The notes under the pieces are model-generated. The model was not told the DNA's origin and did no database searches. It worked only from the letters and a program-made list of their open reading frames with translations. 28,346 bases of DNA from UBA11164 sp002420085 (GTDB lineage Bacteria > Pseudomonadota > Gammaproteobacteria > Xanthomonadales > Xanthomonadaceae): the NCBI GenBank assembly GCA_031976395.1, contig DALYLJ010000022.1:1-28346 (forward strand). The letters are read 5' to 3'. Positions 1 to 7,164 of this stretch are shown here, one piece after another; position 1 is the first letter of the stretch, and each line of letters starts with the position of its first letter. Made by a program: the position numbers and the translations under genes.

Positions 1-16
1 CATCATTCGTCACCTC
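1..16 (-). other. Possible ribosome binding site and start codon of a leftward gene leaving the window
   Basis: On the minus strand a GAGG element at 16-13 lies six bases before an ATG at 6-4, and a second ATG follows directly at 3-1. This is the spacing expected for translation initiation, so a leftward gene probably begins here. Only one or two codons are inside the window, so nothing can be said about the product. It would lie downstream of the XRE regulator on the same strand. Confidence 0.35.
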
Positions 17-129
17 AACGCACACCCTCGACAGCGCAGCACCTCGTCGGCCGGTTGCCTTGCTGCGTGCCGGGCTTTGGCGGTGACCCTGAACGCGGGC
101 GTCTGAACGGGATGTCCGGCACGGGCGTT

Positions 130-951
130 TCAGCGCGCCAACTGCCTGAGCCGTTCGGCGGTTTCCGGATCGGCGGGGAAGAAGGATTCGATCGCCAGTT
201 CGGACAGGGTGATGTCGGTCGGGGTGCCGAACACGGTGAGGGTGGCGAACAGGGCCAGTTCGCCGGCCGGGCTGCGTAGGCGCAGCGGCAGGACGATGTC
301 CGGATGCGGGGTGGCCAGGGGGTCCGGTCCGATCTGCGCCGGATCGAGTGCAGGCGGGCTCTCGCCGGACGGCGGTGGGTAGGTCGAGAGTTCGTCGTGC
401 AGCGCCGCCAGTTCGGGGTCATCGGTCTGTGCCAGCAGCCGGCGCAAGCGGGCCAGCAGGTGCCTGCGCCAGGAGTCGAGGTCGATGATCGCCGACGCCA
501 GACCATCGGGATGCAGGGTCAGACGCAGGACGTTGGGCCTGGGGTGCAACAGTTCCGGTGCCACGCCCTGCATCAATCGCTGGGCGGCTGGATTGGCGAG
601 CAGCAGATTCCAGTGGCGATCGACCGCCAGTGCCGGGTATGGGTCGTGGGCATCGAGCAGACGGCGAACCGCGTCCAGCGCGTTCGCCAATGCCGGTTCG
701 GACAGGCGATGTTCGGGGTATTCGGGGGAATAGCCGCCAGCCAGGAGCATCCGGTTGCGTTCGCGCAATGGCAGTTCGAGCAATTCGCCGAGATGCAGCA
801 GCAGGCTGCGACTGGGTCGAGCGCGTCCGGTTTCGACGAAGCTCAGATGGCGCGTCGACACCTCGGCCTCAATGGCCAGTTCGAGTTGGCTCATCCGCCG
901 CCGTTGCCGCCAGTCACGCAGCAAGCTGCCCACTGATGCCTGTCGTTCCAT
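130..951 (-). CDS. XRE-family regulator with MmyB-like ligand-binding domain
   Basis: A 273-residue cytoplasmic transcription factor. Residues about 8-62 form an XRE/Cro-type helix-turn-helix (LLRDWRQRRRMSQLELA, then STRHLSFVETGRARPS). The rest matches the MmyB-like sensor half, with the family's typical PALAVDRHWNLLLAN stretch and a PHPDIVLPLRLRSPAGEL segment near the end. Such proteins bind DNA through the N-terminus and are thought to sense a small hydrophobic ligand through the PAS-like C-terminal half. The frame is open upstream to 1056, but the start at 951 is preferred because it places the helix-turn-helix at the N-terminus and leaves the palindrome at 986-1002 outside the gene. Divergent from the membrane protein at 1059, which is the likely target along with the regulator's own gene. 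Confidence 0.88.
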   Translation of the reverse strand: MERQASVGSLLRDWRQRRRMSQLELAIEAEVSTRHLSFVETGRARPSRSLLLHLGELLELPLRERNRMLLAGGYSPEYPEHRLSEPALANALDAVRRLLDAHDPYPALAVDRHWNLLLANPAAQRLMQGVAPELLHPRPNVLRLTLHPDGLASAIIDLDSWRRHLLARLRRLLAQTDDPELAALHDELSTYPPPSGESPPALDPAQIGPDPLATPHPDIVLPLRLRSPAGELALFATLTVFGTPTDITLSELAIESFFPADPETAERLRQLAR

Positions 952-985
952 GGCGCCATCGTATCGCCGTTGCTGCGGCGGCGAC

Positions 986-1002
986 ATTACCTCGGAGGTA
1001 AT
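986..1002. promoter_or_regulatory. Perfect 17-bp palindrome, candidate XRE operator
   Basis: ATTACCTCGGAGGTAAT is a perfect inverted repeat of two 8-base arms around one G. It lies in the 107-bp divergent gap, 34 bases from the regulator start and 56 bases from the membrane-protein start. The position and symmetry fit a dimeric helix-turn-helix regulator controlling both genes. Binding by the adjacent regulator is inferred. Confidence 0.72.
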
Positions 1003-1058
1003 CGACATGCTGCAAGTCGTGCGCGAGTCTGGCGGCAGTCCACTGCGGAGTTCCACCC

Positions 1059-1463
1059 ATGAACGCTCTCACGGTTTCCCCACTGCTGCGCTTCGCCCTG
1101 CGTCTGGATGCCCTCGGCAGTGCCTCGGCCGGTGTGCTGGCCAGTCTGCTCGCCTCACCCTTGGCGGCCACGCTCGGGGTCGATCCGCAGCGAGTGCTGG
1201 CGGTCGGCGTGTTCATGCTGGGCTATGGTGCTCTGGTCGGCTGGCTCGGTCTGCACAGCCGTTTGCCGCTGGCTTGGGTGTGGTCGGTGGTGATCGGCAA
1301 CAGCCTGTGGGTGCTGGCGAGTGTCGCGCTGGTCTTCAGCGATTGGATCGCACCCACGGCGGTCGGTCTGGCCCTCGTCTTGACCCAGGCAGCGGCGGTG
1401 GCGGTGTTCGCCGAGCTTCAGTACCTGGGCCTGCGCCGGAGCCTGGTGCAGACTCCGGCGTGA
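1059..1463 (+). CDS. Small four-helix inner-membrane protein of unknown function
   Basis: A 134-residue protein made largely of hydrophobic stretches: roughly residues 20-38, 47-65, 71-92 and 97-120, consistent with four membrane helices and short loops. The tail is short and basic (RRSLVQTPA). No catalytic or transport motif is recognisable. It is divergent from the XRE/MmyB-like regulator with a strong palindrome between them, so it is probably that regulator's target. It ends 15 bases before the convergent dihydropyrimidinase gene. The function is unknown; the coding call rests on its length, the membrane pattern and the genetic context. Confidence 0.75.
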   Translation: MNALTVSPLLRFALRLDALGSASAGVLASLLASPLAATLGVDPQRVLAVGVFMLGYGALVGWLGLHSRLPLAWVWSVVIGNSLWVLASVALVFSDWIAPTAVGLALVLTQAAAVAVFAELQYLGLRRSLVQTPA

Positions 1464-1478
1464 GGGTCGGGGTCGATC

Positions 1479-2900
1479 TCAGCCGACTGCGGTCTGGCGC
1501 CGTCGGCTGGCCTCGAAATAGGCCGGATGGGTCGGGCGCGGCAGGTAGCGACCATGTCCGCGCACCGCACGCAGTTCGCCATTGGTCCAGGCCAGCAGAC
1601 CGCGACTGAGGGTGTGGACGGCGACGCCACTGACGGTGCGGCCCTCGAACACGTTGAAGTCGATGTTCTGGTGGTGGGTCTTGGCCGAGATCGTGCGTGT
1701 GGCATTCGGATCCCAGACCACCAGGTCGGCGTCCGATCCAACCCGCACGGCGCCCTTGCGCGGGTACAGGTTGAAGATCTGCGCGGCATTGCTGGCGGTG
1801 ACTCGGACGAATTCGTTCGGGGTCAGGCGACCGCTGCCGACCCCGTAGTGCCAGAGCACCGACATGCGGTCCTCGATGCCGGCGCAGCCGTTCGGGATCT
1901 TGGTGAAGTCATCGCGGCCGGCCGCCTTCTGCGGGGCACAGAAGCAGCAGTGATCGGTGGCGGTGGTGTGCAGATGGCCGGCCTGCAAACCCTGCCACAG
2001 CGCGTCCTGGTGTTCCTTGGCCCGGAACGGTGGGCTCATGACGTGGCCGGCGGCGAACGTGAAGTCGGGATTGCGGTAGACCGAGTCGTCGATCAGCAGG
2101 TGGCCGGCCAGCACTTCCCCGAATACGCGCTGCCCTTCGTTGCGGGCGCGGGCGATCGCCTCCAGCGACTGACGGGCCGAATTGTGGACGATGTACAGCG
2201 GTGTGCCGAGCACTTCGGCGATACGGATCGCCCGATTGGCCGCCTCGCCCTCGACCGAGGGCGGGCGCGACAGCGGATGGCCTTCCGGGCCGGTGATGCC
2301 GCGCGCCAGCAATTGTTTCTGCAAGCGGAACACCAGCTCGCCGTTCTCGGCGTGGACGGTCGGCAAGGCACCCAGTTCGAGGCAGCGGGTGAAGCTGTTC
2401 ACCAGCACCTCGTCGTCGCACATGATGGCATTCTTGTAGGCCATGAAATGCTTGAAACTGGCGACGCCGTGGTCGTTGGCCAGGATGCCCATGTCGCGAT
2501 GGACGCTGTCGTCCCACCAGGTAACCGCGACATGGAATGCGTAGTCGGCGGCGGCCTTCTCGGCCCAGCCGCGCCAGGTCTGGAAGGCATCCATCAGCGG
2601 TTGCTGCGGATTGGGGATGACGAAATCGATGATGCTGGTGGTGCCGCCGGCCAGACCGGCAGCGGTGCCGGTGTAGAAATCGTCGCTGGCCACGGTACCC
2701 ATGAACGGCAATTGCATGTGGGTGTGCGGATCGATGCCGCCGGGCATGACCAGCAGACCGCCGGCATCCAGGGTCTGGGCGCCGGACGGCGCGGGCAGAT
2801 CCGGGCCGATCGCTGCGATCGTGCCGTCCCGGCACAGGACATCGGCCCGGTAACTGTGTTCGGCATCCACGACGGTGCCGCCTCGGATCAGAATGTCCAT
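1479..2900 (-). CDS. hydA: Dihydropyrimidinase / D-hydantoinase
   Basis: A 473-residue cytoplasmic metal-dependent amidohydrolase, which opens dihydropyrimidine or 5-substituted hydantoin rings by hydrolysis (reductive pyrimidine breakdown). The binuclear metal site is visible: HTH at residues 59-61, the carboxylated-lysine motif FMAYK (K156), H183 in TVHAEN, H239 in IVHNSAR and D316 in ATDHCCF. Length is normal for the family. The start at 2900 is chosen because MDILIRGGTVVDAE is the usual family N-terminus and a GAGGGAGAG element lies just upstream. Second gene after the TonB-dependent receptor on the same strand (118-bp gap), suggesting that an imported compound is the substrate. Sequence alone cannot separate dihydropyrimidine from hydantoin specificity. 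Confidence 0.93.
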   Translation of the reverse strand: MDILIRGGTVVDAEHSYRADVLCRDGTIAAIGPDLPAPSGAQTLDAGGLLVMPGGIDPHTHMQLPFMGTVASDDFYTGTAAGLAGGTTSIIDFVIPNPQQPLMDAFQTWRGWAEKAAADYAFHVAVTWWDDSVHRDMGILANDHGVASFKHFMAYKNAIMCDDEVLVNSFTRCLELGALPTVHAENGELVFRLQKQLLARGITGPEGHPLSRPPSVEGEAANRAIRIAEVLGTPLYIVHNSARQSLEAIARARNEGQRVFGEVLAGHLLIDDSVYRNPDFTFAAGHVMSPPFRAKEHQDALWQGLQAGHLHTTATDHCCFCAPQKAAGRDDFTKIPNGCAGIEDRMSVLWHYGVGSGRLTPNEFVRVTASNAAQIFNLYPRKGAVRVGSDADLVVWDPNATRTISAKTHHQNIDFNVFEGRTVSGVAVHTLSRGLLAWTNGELRAVRGHGRYLPRPTHPAYFEASRRRQTAVG

Positions 2901-2954
2901 CGTGTCTCTCCCTCGCCGGTCTCGATTTCGTGCATTAAACGCAATACCGGGCCG

Positions 2955-2976
2955 GGACGCAAAGGCGGCTGCGTCC
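2955..2976 (-). terminator. Hairpin between the TonB receptor and dihydropyrimidinase genes
   Basis: A perfect 7-bp stem, GGACGCA at 2955-2961 with TGCGTCC at 2970-2976, encloses an 8-base loop just after the receptor's stop codon. No T-tract follows on the minus strand, so it could be a weak terminator, an attenuator lowering dihydropyrimidinase expression, or an mRNA-stabilising stem. Confidence 0.35.
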
Positions 2977-3018
2977 GGCGCCGGACCCACTCTTCGTGCC
3001 GCGAATCAGAACCGGGCA

Positions 3019-5253
3019 TCAGAACCGGGCACCGAGGACCAGTCCCCAGACGCGCGGCGCCATGAAGGTGCCCTTGAAGCTGGGTGCCGGCGGCCCGATC
3101 CGCAGCGTGCCGGTCGATACCGAGGACAGCACACTGCGGTCTTCGAGGTTCTCGACATAGGCTTCGGCAAACCAGGATTCGTTGGCCGCGCTGTAGCGCA
3201 GCCGCAGGTCGGTCCGGGTGAAATCGTCGCGGCGGTCCTCCGGTTTGTTCTGAACCCGCAGGTGGGCGGCCGACTGATAGTGCAACTGCACGCGCGGAAC
3301 CAGGGTGGCGCCGTTGCTGAACACGAAGGTGTAGGGCTCGAAGCCGAGGGTGGCGGTGAACTCCGGGGCGTTGACCAGGCGGTTGCCGCTGAGATCCTCG
3401 ATCTGACCCGTCAGGTCGTCGAGGACATTGGGGAAGCGCTCGAACTCGGCATGCAGATAGCCGAGCGCGAAGTTGAGCAGGGCGCCCGGATACGGTATGG
3501 CGTCGCCTTCGGCCTCCAGACCCCAGATTTCGGAACTGGCGGCGTTGCGGGTGATGTTCTCGATCACGCCGCCCGGTCCAGTCTCGATCTGGGCCAGTTG
3601 CAGATCCTCATAGTCGTAGTAGAACGCCGACAGGTTGAGCCGCAGCCGTCGGTCAAACAGGCTCGACTTGCTGCCGACCTCGAAGGCGAGCACGGTTTCC
3701 GGGTCGTAGATCGCCTGGCTGGTGCCGCGATTGAAGCCACCCGACTTGTAGCCGGTTCCGGCACTGGCGTAGAGCAGGTGGTCGTCGTCGAGCGCGTAGT
3801 CGAGGGCGACCCGCCAGGTGGCCTTGTCCCACTCCGCCGATTGGTTCTGTGAGATCACGGTCAACGGTGGCGGACCGGCGGCATCGCGGCGCCGGATGAT
3901 CTGGGCGCTGTCGGGCTTGCGTTTCTCGTCCTTGGTCCAGCGCAGACCGGCGGTCAGATTGAGCCGGTCGGCGATCGCCCAGGTGCCTTGGCCGAAGAAG
4001 GCATAGGATTCATTGCTCTGGTTGCGATCGAGAAAATCGAAATCGAGCCGCGAGAAGGCCGGGATGACGGTCGGAATCTGGATGTTGAACAGGCTGTCGA
4101 TGGTCTCGTCGAGGTAGAAGCCACCGATCATCCACTCGAAGCGCTGGCCATCCGGCGAGGCCAGACGCAGCTCGTGAGTCTTGGCGATCGAACGGAAATC
4201 CTCAGCCAGGGTGGAGTCCGAAACGGCGGTGCCGTCGAGATCCTCGAACAGTTCACGTTCGGAATCGCGCCAGGAGAACAGGTAGGTCAAGCGGGCCGGA
4301 CCGAAATCGTAATCGGCCTGATAGCGCAGGGCATCGTCTGAGATGTCGCGCACGCCTTGGCTGTCGAGTGGAAAACGCTCGCGATCGGTGATCGCCACCT
4401 GCGGATTGGGATTGCCCGGAAAGGGCAGGAAGCCCTGGACACCGCCAACCCCCTTGCGGTCGTAGCTCTCGACCGCCAGCAGCAGGTCGAGCGCATCGTT
4501 CGGCGAAAAACCGAGCTGGGCACGCACCGAAACACTGTCGGCGTCATCGCCATCGCCGCCCACCTGTGGACCGTTGTCGCGGAAACCATCGCGGTCCTCG
4601 GTCAGGAAGGCCACCCGCAGGGCCAGCCGATCATCGTGGATCGGGACATTGACCGCACCGGTGGTGCGCACCAGGGCATCGCTGCCAACCGTGCCGGTCA
4701 GGTAGCCCTCGAACTGCCCGCTCGGCCGACGCGAGACCAGATTGACCGCGCCGGAGGTGCTGTTGCGGCCGTACAGGGTGCCCTGTGGGCCGCGCAGCAC
4801 TTCAACCCGGTCGAGATCGTAGAAGTAGGCGCCCGCGCCAGACAGGCGGGTCACGTAGGCGCCATCGATGTGGAAGGCGGTGGTCGGATCGGCCTCGTTG
4901 CGGATGTCGGTGCCCGATACGCCGCGGATGGTGATGAACACCGAGTCGCGCTGGGTTTCGCTGGACACATTGACGTTCGGCGCCAGGGTGGCCAGTGCCG
5001 AAGTGTCGATGGCACCACGGCGGGCCAGTTCGTCACCGGTCACCGCGCTGACCGAGAGTGGCACCGTGGCAAGGTCTTCCTCGCGCTTCTGGGCACTGAC
5101 CGTGATGGTGTCCAGTTGCGCGGCCCGGATGCCATCGTCGCTCGACGTCGGCGCACCGGGGTCGGCCGCCTGGACGAATGGACTGACCAGGCCGGTCACC
5201 GCCAGGCAGGCGGTCACTTGGTGCAGAAAGAATCTCTTGCGAAACTCGAACAT
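3019..5253 (-). CDS. TonB-dependent outer-membrane receptor
   Basis: A 744-residue outer-membrane receptor that imports a specific substrate using TonB/ExbBD energy. A signal peptide spans residues 1-29 or 30. A TonB-box-like DTITVSA lies at 48-54, followed by a plug domain containing the typical VEVLRGPQGTLYGRNSTSGA segment. The remainder is aromatic-rich beta-barrel ending in a C-terminal phenylalanine (LGARF), as outer-membrane proteins usually do. The open frame extends to 5574, but the start at 5253 has a GGGGGAGG ribosome site and is followed directly by the signal peptide; the longer version would also overlap the divergent MarR gene. Substrate unknown. The downstream dihydropyrimidinase and divergent MarR regulator suggest a cyclic nitrogen compound or another organic molecule rather than iron. 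Confidence 0.94.
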   Translation of the reverse strand: MFEFRKRFFLHQVTACLAVTGLVSPFVQAADPGAPTSSDDGIRAAQLDTITVSAQKREEDLATVPLSVSAVTGDELARRGAIDTSALATLAPNVNVSSETQRDSVFITIRGVSGTDIRNEADPTTAFHIDGAYVTRLSGAGAYFYDLDRVEVLRGPQGTLYGRNSTSGAVNLVSRRPSGQFEGYLTGTVGSDALVRTTGAVNVPIHDDRLALRVAFLTEDRDGFRDNGPQVGGDGDDADSVSVRAQLGFSPNDALDLLLAVESYDRKGVGGVQGFLPFPGNPNPQVAITDRERFPLDSQGVRDISDDALRYQADYDFGPARLTYLFSWRDSERELFEDLDGTAVSDSTLAEDFRSIAKTHELRLASPDGQRFEWMIGGFYLDETIDSLFNIQIPTVIPAFSRLDFDFLDRNQSNESYAFFGQGTWAIADRLNLTAGLRWTKDEKRKPDSAQIIRRRDAAGPPPLTVISQNQSAEWDKATWRVALDYALDDDHLLYASAGTGYKSGGFNRGTSQAIYDPETVLAFEVGSKSSLFDRRLRLNLSAFYYDYEDLQLAQIETGPGGVIENITRNAASSEIWGLEAEGDAIPYPGALLNFALGYLHAEFERFPNVLDDLTGQIEDLSGNRLVNAPEFTATLGFEPYTFVFSNGATLVPRVQLHYQSAAHLRVQNKPEDRRDDFTRTDLRLRYSAANESWFAEAYVENLEDRSVLSSVSTGTLRIGPPAPSFKGTFMAPRVWGLVLGARF

Positions 5254-5330
5254 GGTGCCTCCCCCGGATGGCGTCTGCGATCGGCCGTCCGATGCGGATC
5301 GGCCGTGGCCAGCAGTGTTAGCATGCGCAA

Positions 5331-5344
5331 ATTGAATTCTCAAT
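5331..5344. promoter_or_regulatory. Interrupted palindrome, candidate MarR operator
   Basis: ATTGA-ATTC-TCAAT has perfect 5-base arms. It lies 13 bases before the MarR start codon and 77 bases from the divergent receptor start, within an otherwise GC-rich gap. MarR-family dimers bind short palindromes of this kind, usually blocking their own promoter and the divergent one. Assignment to the adjacent MarR protein is inferred. Confidence 0.5.
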
Positions 5345-5357
5345 AGCGGGGGGTTTC

Positions 5358-5864
5358 GTGGAACCCAAGCAGCAACTGCCGCCGGCCACTGGGGAGGGGC
5401 CGGACGTGCAGGCGTACACCGATCTGGACCTGGACAAACACATCCCATACCGGATCGCTCATCTCTCGAATTCGATCCGCCGCTCGACCACCGACCGCTA
5501 TGTTCGCGACAAGGATTTTTCCGGCCGCGAATGGCGCGTGCTGGCGATGCTCGGCCTGCACGGACCGCTGACACCGACCCAACTGGCCGACCTGACGGCC
5601 ATGGACCGGGCGACCATCACCCGTGCGGTCGATCGCCTGACCGAACTCGGCTTCTGCCTGCGCCAGCCCAACCAGGCCGACAGCCGCAGCATGTGGATCA
5701 AACTGTCCCTGGACGGCGAACAACAGTGCTCGGAGATCATTCCCCGGCTGGTCTGGTCGGGCGAGCGCTGTCGCTCGCTGTTCACCAAAGGCGAGCAGGT
5801 GCTGTTGCTGGAACTGCTCGACCGACTCCAGAAGGCGCTCGATGATGGCCTTTTGATGGGTTGA
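5358..5864 (+). CDS. MarR-family transcriptional regulator
   Basis: A 168-residue DNA-binding protein with the MarR layout: N-terminal dimerisation helices, a winged helix at about residues 55-118 (FSGREWRVLAMLGLHGPLTPTQLA, with the recognition helix in DRATITRAVDRLTELG), the family wing signature ADSRSMWIKLS, and a C-terminal dimer helix. It starts at GTG 5358 after a GCGGGGGG element. Divergent from the TonB-dependent receptor, with a palindrome in the gap, so it probably represses or activates the receptor (and dihydropyrimidinase) in response to a small aromatic or heterocyclic ligand. The next gene downstream is an AhpD-like protein with its own promoter candidate. Confidence 0.9.
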   Translation: MEPKQQLPPATGEGPDVQAYTDLDLDKHIPYRIAHLSNSIRRSTTDRYVRDKDFSGREWRVLAMLGLHGPLTPTQLADLTAMDRATITRAVDRLTELGFCLRQPNQADSRSMWIKLSLDGEQQCSEIIPRLVWSGERCRSLFTKGEQVLLLELLDRLQKALDDGLLMG

Positions 5865-5905
5865 AATTCGCGGTTCATCTCCGTGTTTCGCAGTTGCACC
5901 TGCAA

Positions 5906-5911
5906 TATAAT
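5906..5911 (+). promoter_or_regulatory. Candidate -10 element for the AhpD-like gene
   Basis: A consensus TATAAT stands out in GC-rich surroundings, 43 bases before the ATG at 5955. No good -35 element is seen at 16-18 bases upstream, so an activator may be needed. If used, transcription would start near 5918, which excludes the longer reading frame beginning at 5883. Confidence 0.45.
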
Positions 5912-5954
5912 CCTCGGCCCGCGCCTCGCGCCCATTGCCACTGGACAGTTCATC

Positions 5955-6545
5955 ATGGCCCTGGTTGCACCACTTCAGAAAGGCAGCTCGCCCGAAGTTG
6001 ACGCGCTCGCTGCCTTCTTCGACGAAACCCTCGGCTTCACACCGAACAGCGTGCTCACCATGCAGCGTCGGCCGGAAATCGCCAAGGCCTTCATCGGCCT
6101 CAACAAGGCGGTAATGGCCAACCATGGCCGCGTCACCAGCGAGCAGAAGCGCCTGATCGGTTATCTGGCCAGCCTGTCGGCCGGCTGCCGCTACTGCCAG
6201 GCCCACACCGCCCTGGCGGCCAAGCGCTATGGCGCCAGCGATCAGCGCCTCGCCGCAATCTGGGAATACCGCACCAGTCCATTGTTCAGCGACGCCGAGC
6301 GCGCCGCATTCGATTTCGCGGTCGCGGCTGCGTCGGTACCCAATGCCGTCGATGACGAGATCGCCGAGAACCTGCGACGCTACTGGAGCGATGACGAGAT
6401 CGTCGAGATGCTCGGCGTGGTCGCCCTGTTCGGCTACCTCAACCGTTGGAATGACAGCATGGGCACCACCATCGAGACGGGCGCCCGCGACCTGGCCAAC
6501 GATCACCTGGCCGGATCCGGCTGGCAGCCGGGCAAGCACGGCTGA
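5955..6545 (+). CDS. Carboxymuconolactone decarboxylase / AhpD-fold peroxidase-related protein
   Basis: A 196-residue all-helical protein of the AhpD/CMD fold. The redox motif is visible as SAGCRYCQAH, giving C78-x-x-C81-x-x-H84, as in alkylhydroperoxidase-like members that reduce peroxides or serve as disulfide oxidoreductases. The C-terminal half is longer than in minimal CMD domains and resembles the 'peroxidase-related enzyme' group. The frame is open from 5883, but ATG 5955 is preferred: the TATAAT at 5906 would otherwise be inside the gene, and MALVAPLQKGSSPEV is a more normal N-terminus. It is co-directional with MarR (90-bp gap), so it may belong to the same stress or catabolic response. 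The substrate is unknown. Confidence 0.85.
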   Translation: MALVAPLQKGSSPEVDALAAFFDETLGFTPNSVLTMQRRPEIAKAFIGLNKAVMANHGRVTSEQKRLIGYLASLSAGCRYCQAHTALAAKRYGASDQRLAAIWEYRTSPLFSDAERAAFDFAVAAASVPNAVDDEIAENLRRYWSDDEIVEMLGVVALFGYLNRWNDSMGTTIETGARDLANDHLAGSGWQPGKHG

Positions 6546-6575
6546 GCCGAACCGGGCGTCTTCCTGCGTCCTGCC

Positions 6576-6607
6576 ACCGGCCCCGACGCGCCTGCGCCGG
6601 GGCCGGT
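6576..6607. terminator. Bidirectional terminator between convergent genes
   Basis: A perfect 10-bp GC-rich stem, ACCGGCCCCG at 6576-6585 with CGGGGCCGGT at 6598-6607, encloses a 12-base loop. It lies in the 76-bp gap between the convergent AhpD-like and DUF805 genes and is followed on the plus strand by a short T-rich TCTTC. Confidence 0.7.
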
Positions 6608-6621
6608 CTTCGACGGCACAG

Positions 6622-6990
6622 TCAGCCAGCCGCCTTCGGGTCGGGGCCGTACTGATTGTCGCCGCGCGTGCCGTCCTGGACCATGAACACCAGCAGCACA
6701 AGAGCGCCGATCAACGGGACAAAGCCGATCAAGACCCACCAGCCCGTGCGATCGCCATCATGCAGACGACGCACGGCCACGGCCAGGGACGGCAGCAGGA
6801 TCGCCAGTGAGAACAGCAGATAGAAGCCGAGGTAGATGCCGCCGTCCGTCGCCAGACCGATCGATGTGTCGAGAACCATCAGGGCGATCGAGATCAGCAC
6901 CGAGAACAACATGAAGAACCAGTATTCCTTCCGCCGTGCCCGGCCGGAAAAGACGGCGTATTTGCGAAGTGCTTGCATGAACCATTCCAT
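6622..6990 (-). CDS. DUF805 family inner-membrane protein
   Basis: A 122-residue membrane protein with the DUF805 pattern: an amphipathic start (MEWFMQALRKYAVFSGRARRKEYWFF) in which FSGRARRKEYW is the family hallmark, then about four hydrophobic segments (roughly 24-42, 50-66 and 85-105, the second possibly counting as two), and a conserved VRRLHDGDRTGWW loop. The tail DGTRGDNQYGPDP is also characteristic. The biochemical role of the family is unknown. The start at 6990 is chosen because the upstream in-frame extension to 7161 is GC-rich and unlike the family. Same strand as the M48 peptidase and DUF898 genes, but separated by 174 bp that hold only a small GCCCC/GGGGC hairpin (7032-7044), so it may have its own promoter. 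Confidence 0.88.
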   Translation of the reverse strand: MEWFMQALRKYAVFSGRARRKEYWFFMLFSVLISIALMVLDTSIGLATDGGIYLGFYLLFSLAILLPSLAVAVRRLHDGDRTGWWVLIGFVPLIGALVLLVFMVQDGTRGDNQYGPDPKAAG

Positions 6991-7164
6991 ATGCGCTCCA
7001 GTTTCGACGATGGGCGAGGTTGCCCGATGATGCCCCGATGGGGCGGGTGACATCCGATCATGACGCGGGCGTCGGTAGACCGGCTGTCGTGGTGGTTCGT
7101 GTAATCGGACGGCAGCACGCCATCGACCGCACCCCAGCGGCCAGCGGCCCCGCGCCACCACCGC

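Noticed and set aside
1527..3065. 512-codon open frame antisense to the dihydropyrimidinase gene
   Set aside because: It mirrors the codon structure of a clearly real gene in GC-rich DNA and its translation has no recognisable domain.
5254..5574. N-terminal extension of the TonB-dependent receptor frame
   Set aside because: It would place the signal peptide internally and overlap the MarR gene; a good ribosome site precedes 5253.
5340..6701. 453-codon minus-strand frame across MarR and the AhpD-like gene
   Set aside because: Both plus-strand genes have clear family motifs; the antisense translation is composition-driven and covers two genes and a terminator.
7032..7044. GCCCC-GAT-GGGGC hairpin as a terminator after the M48 gene
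   Set aside because: Stem of only five pairs with a three-base loop, no T-tract, and more than 120 bases from the stop codon.
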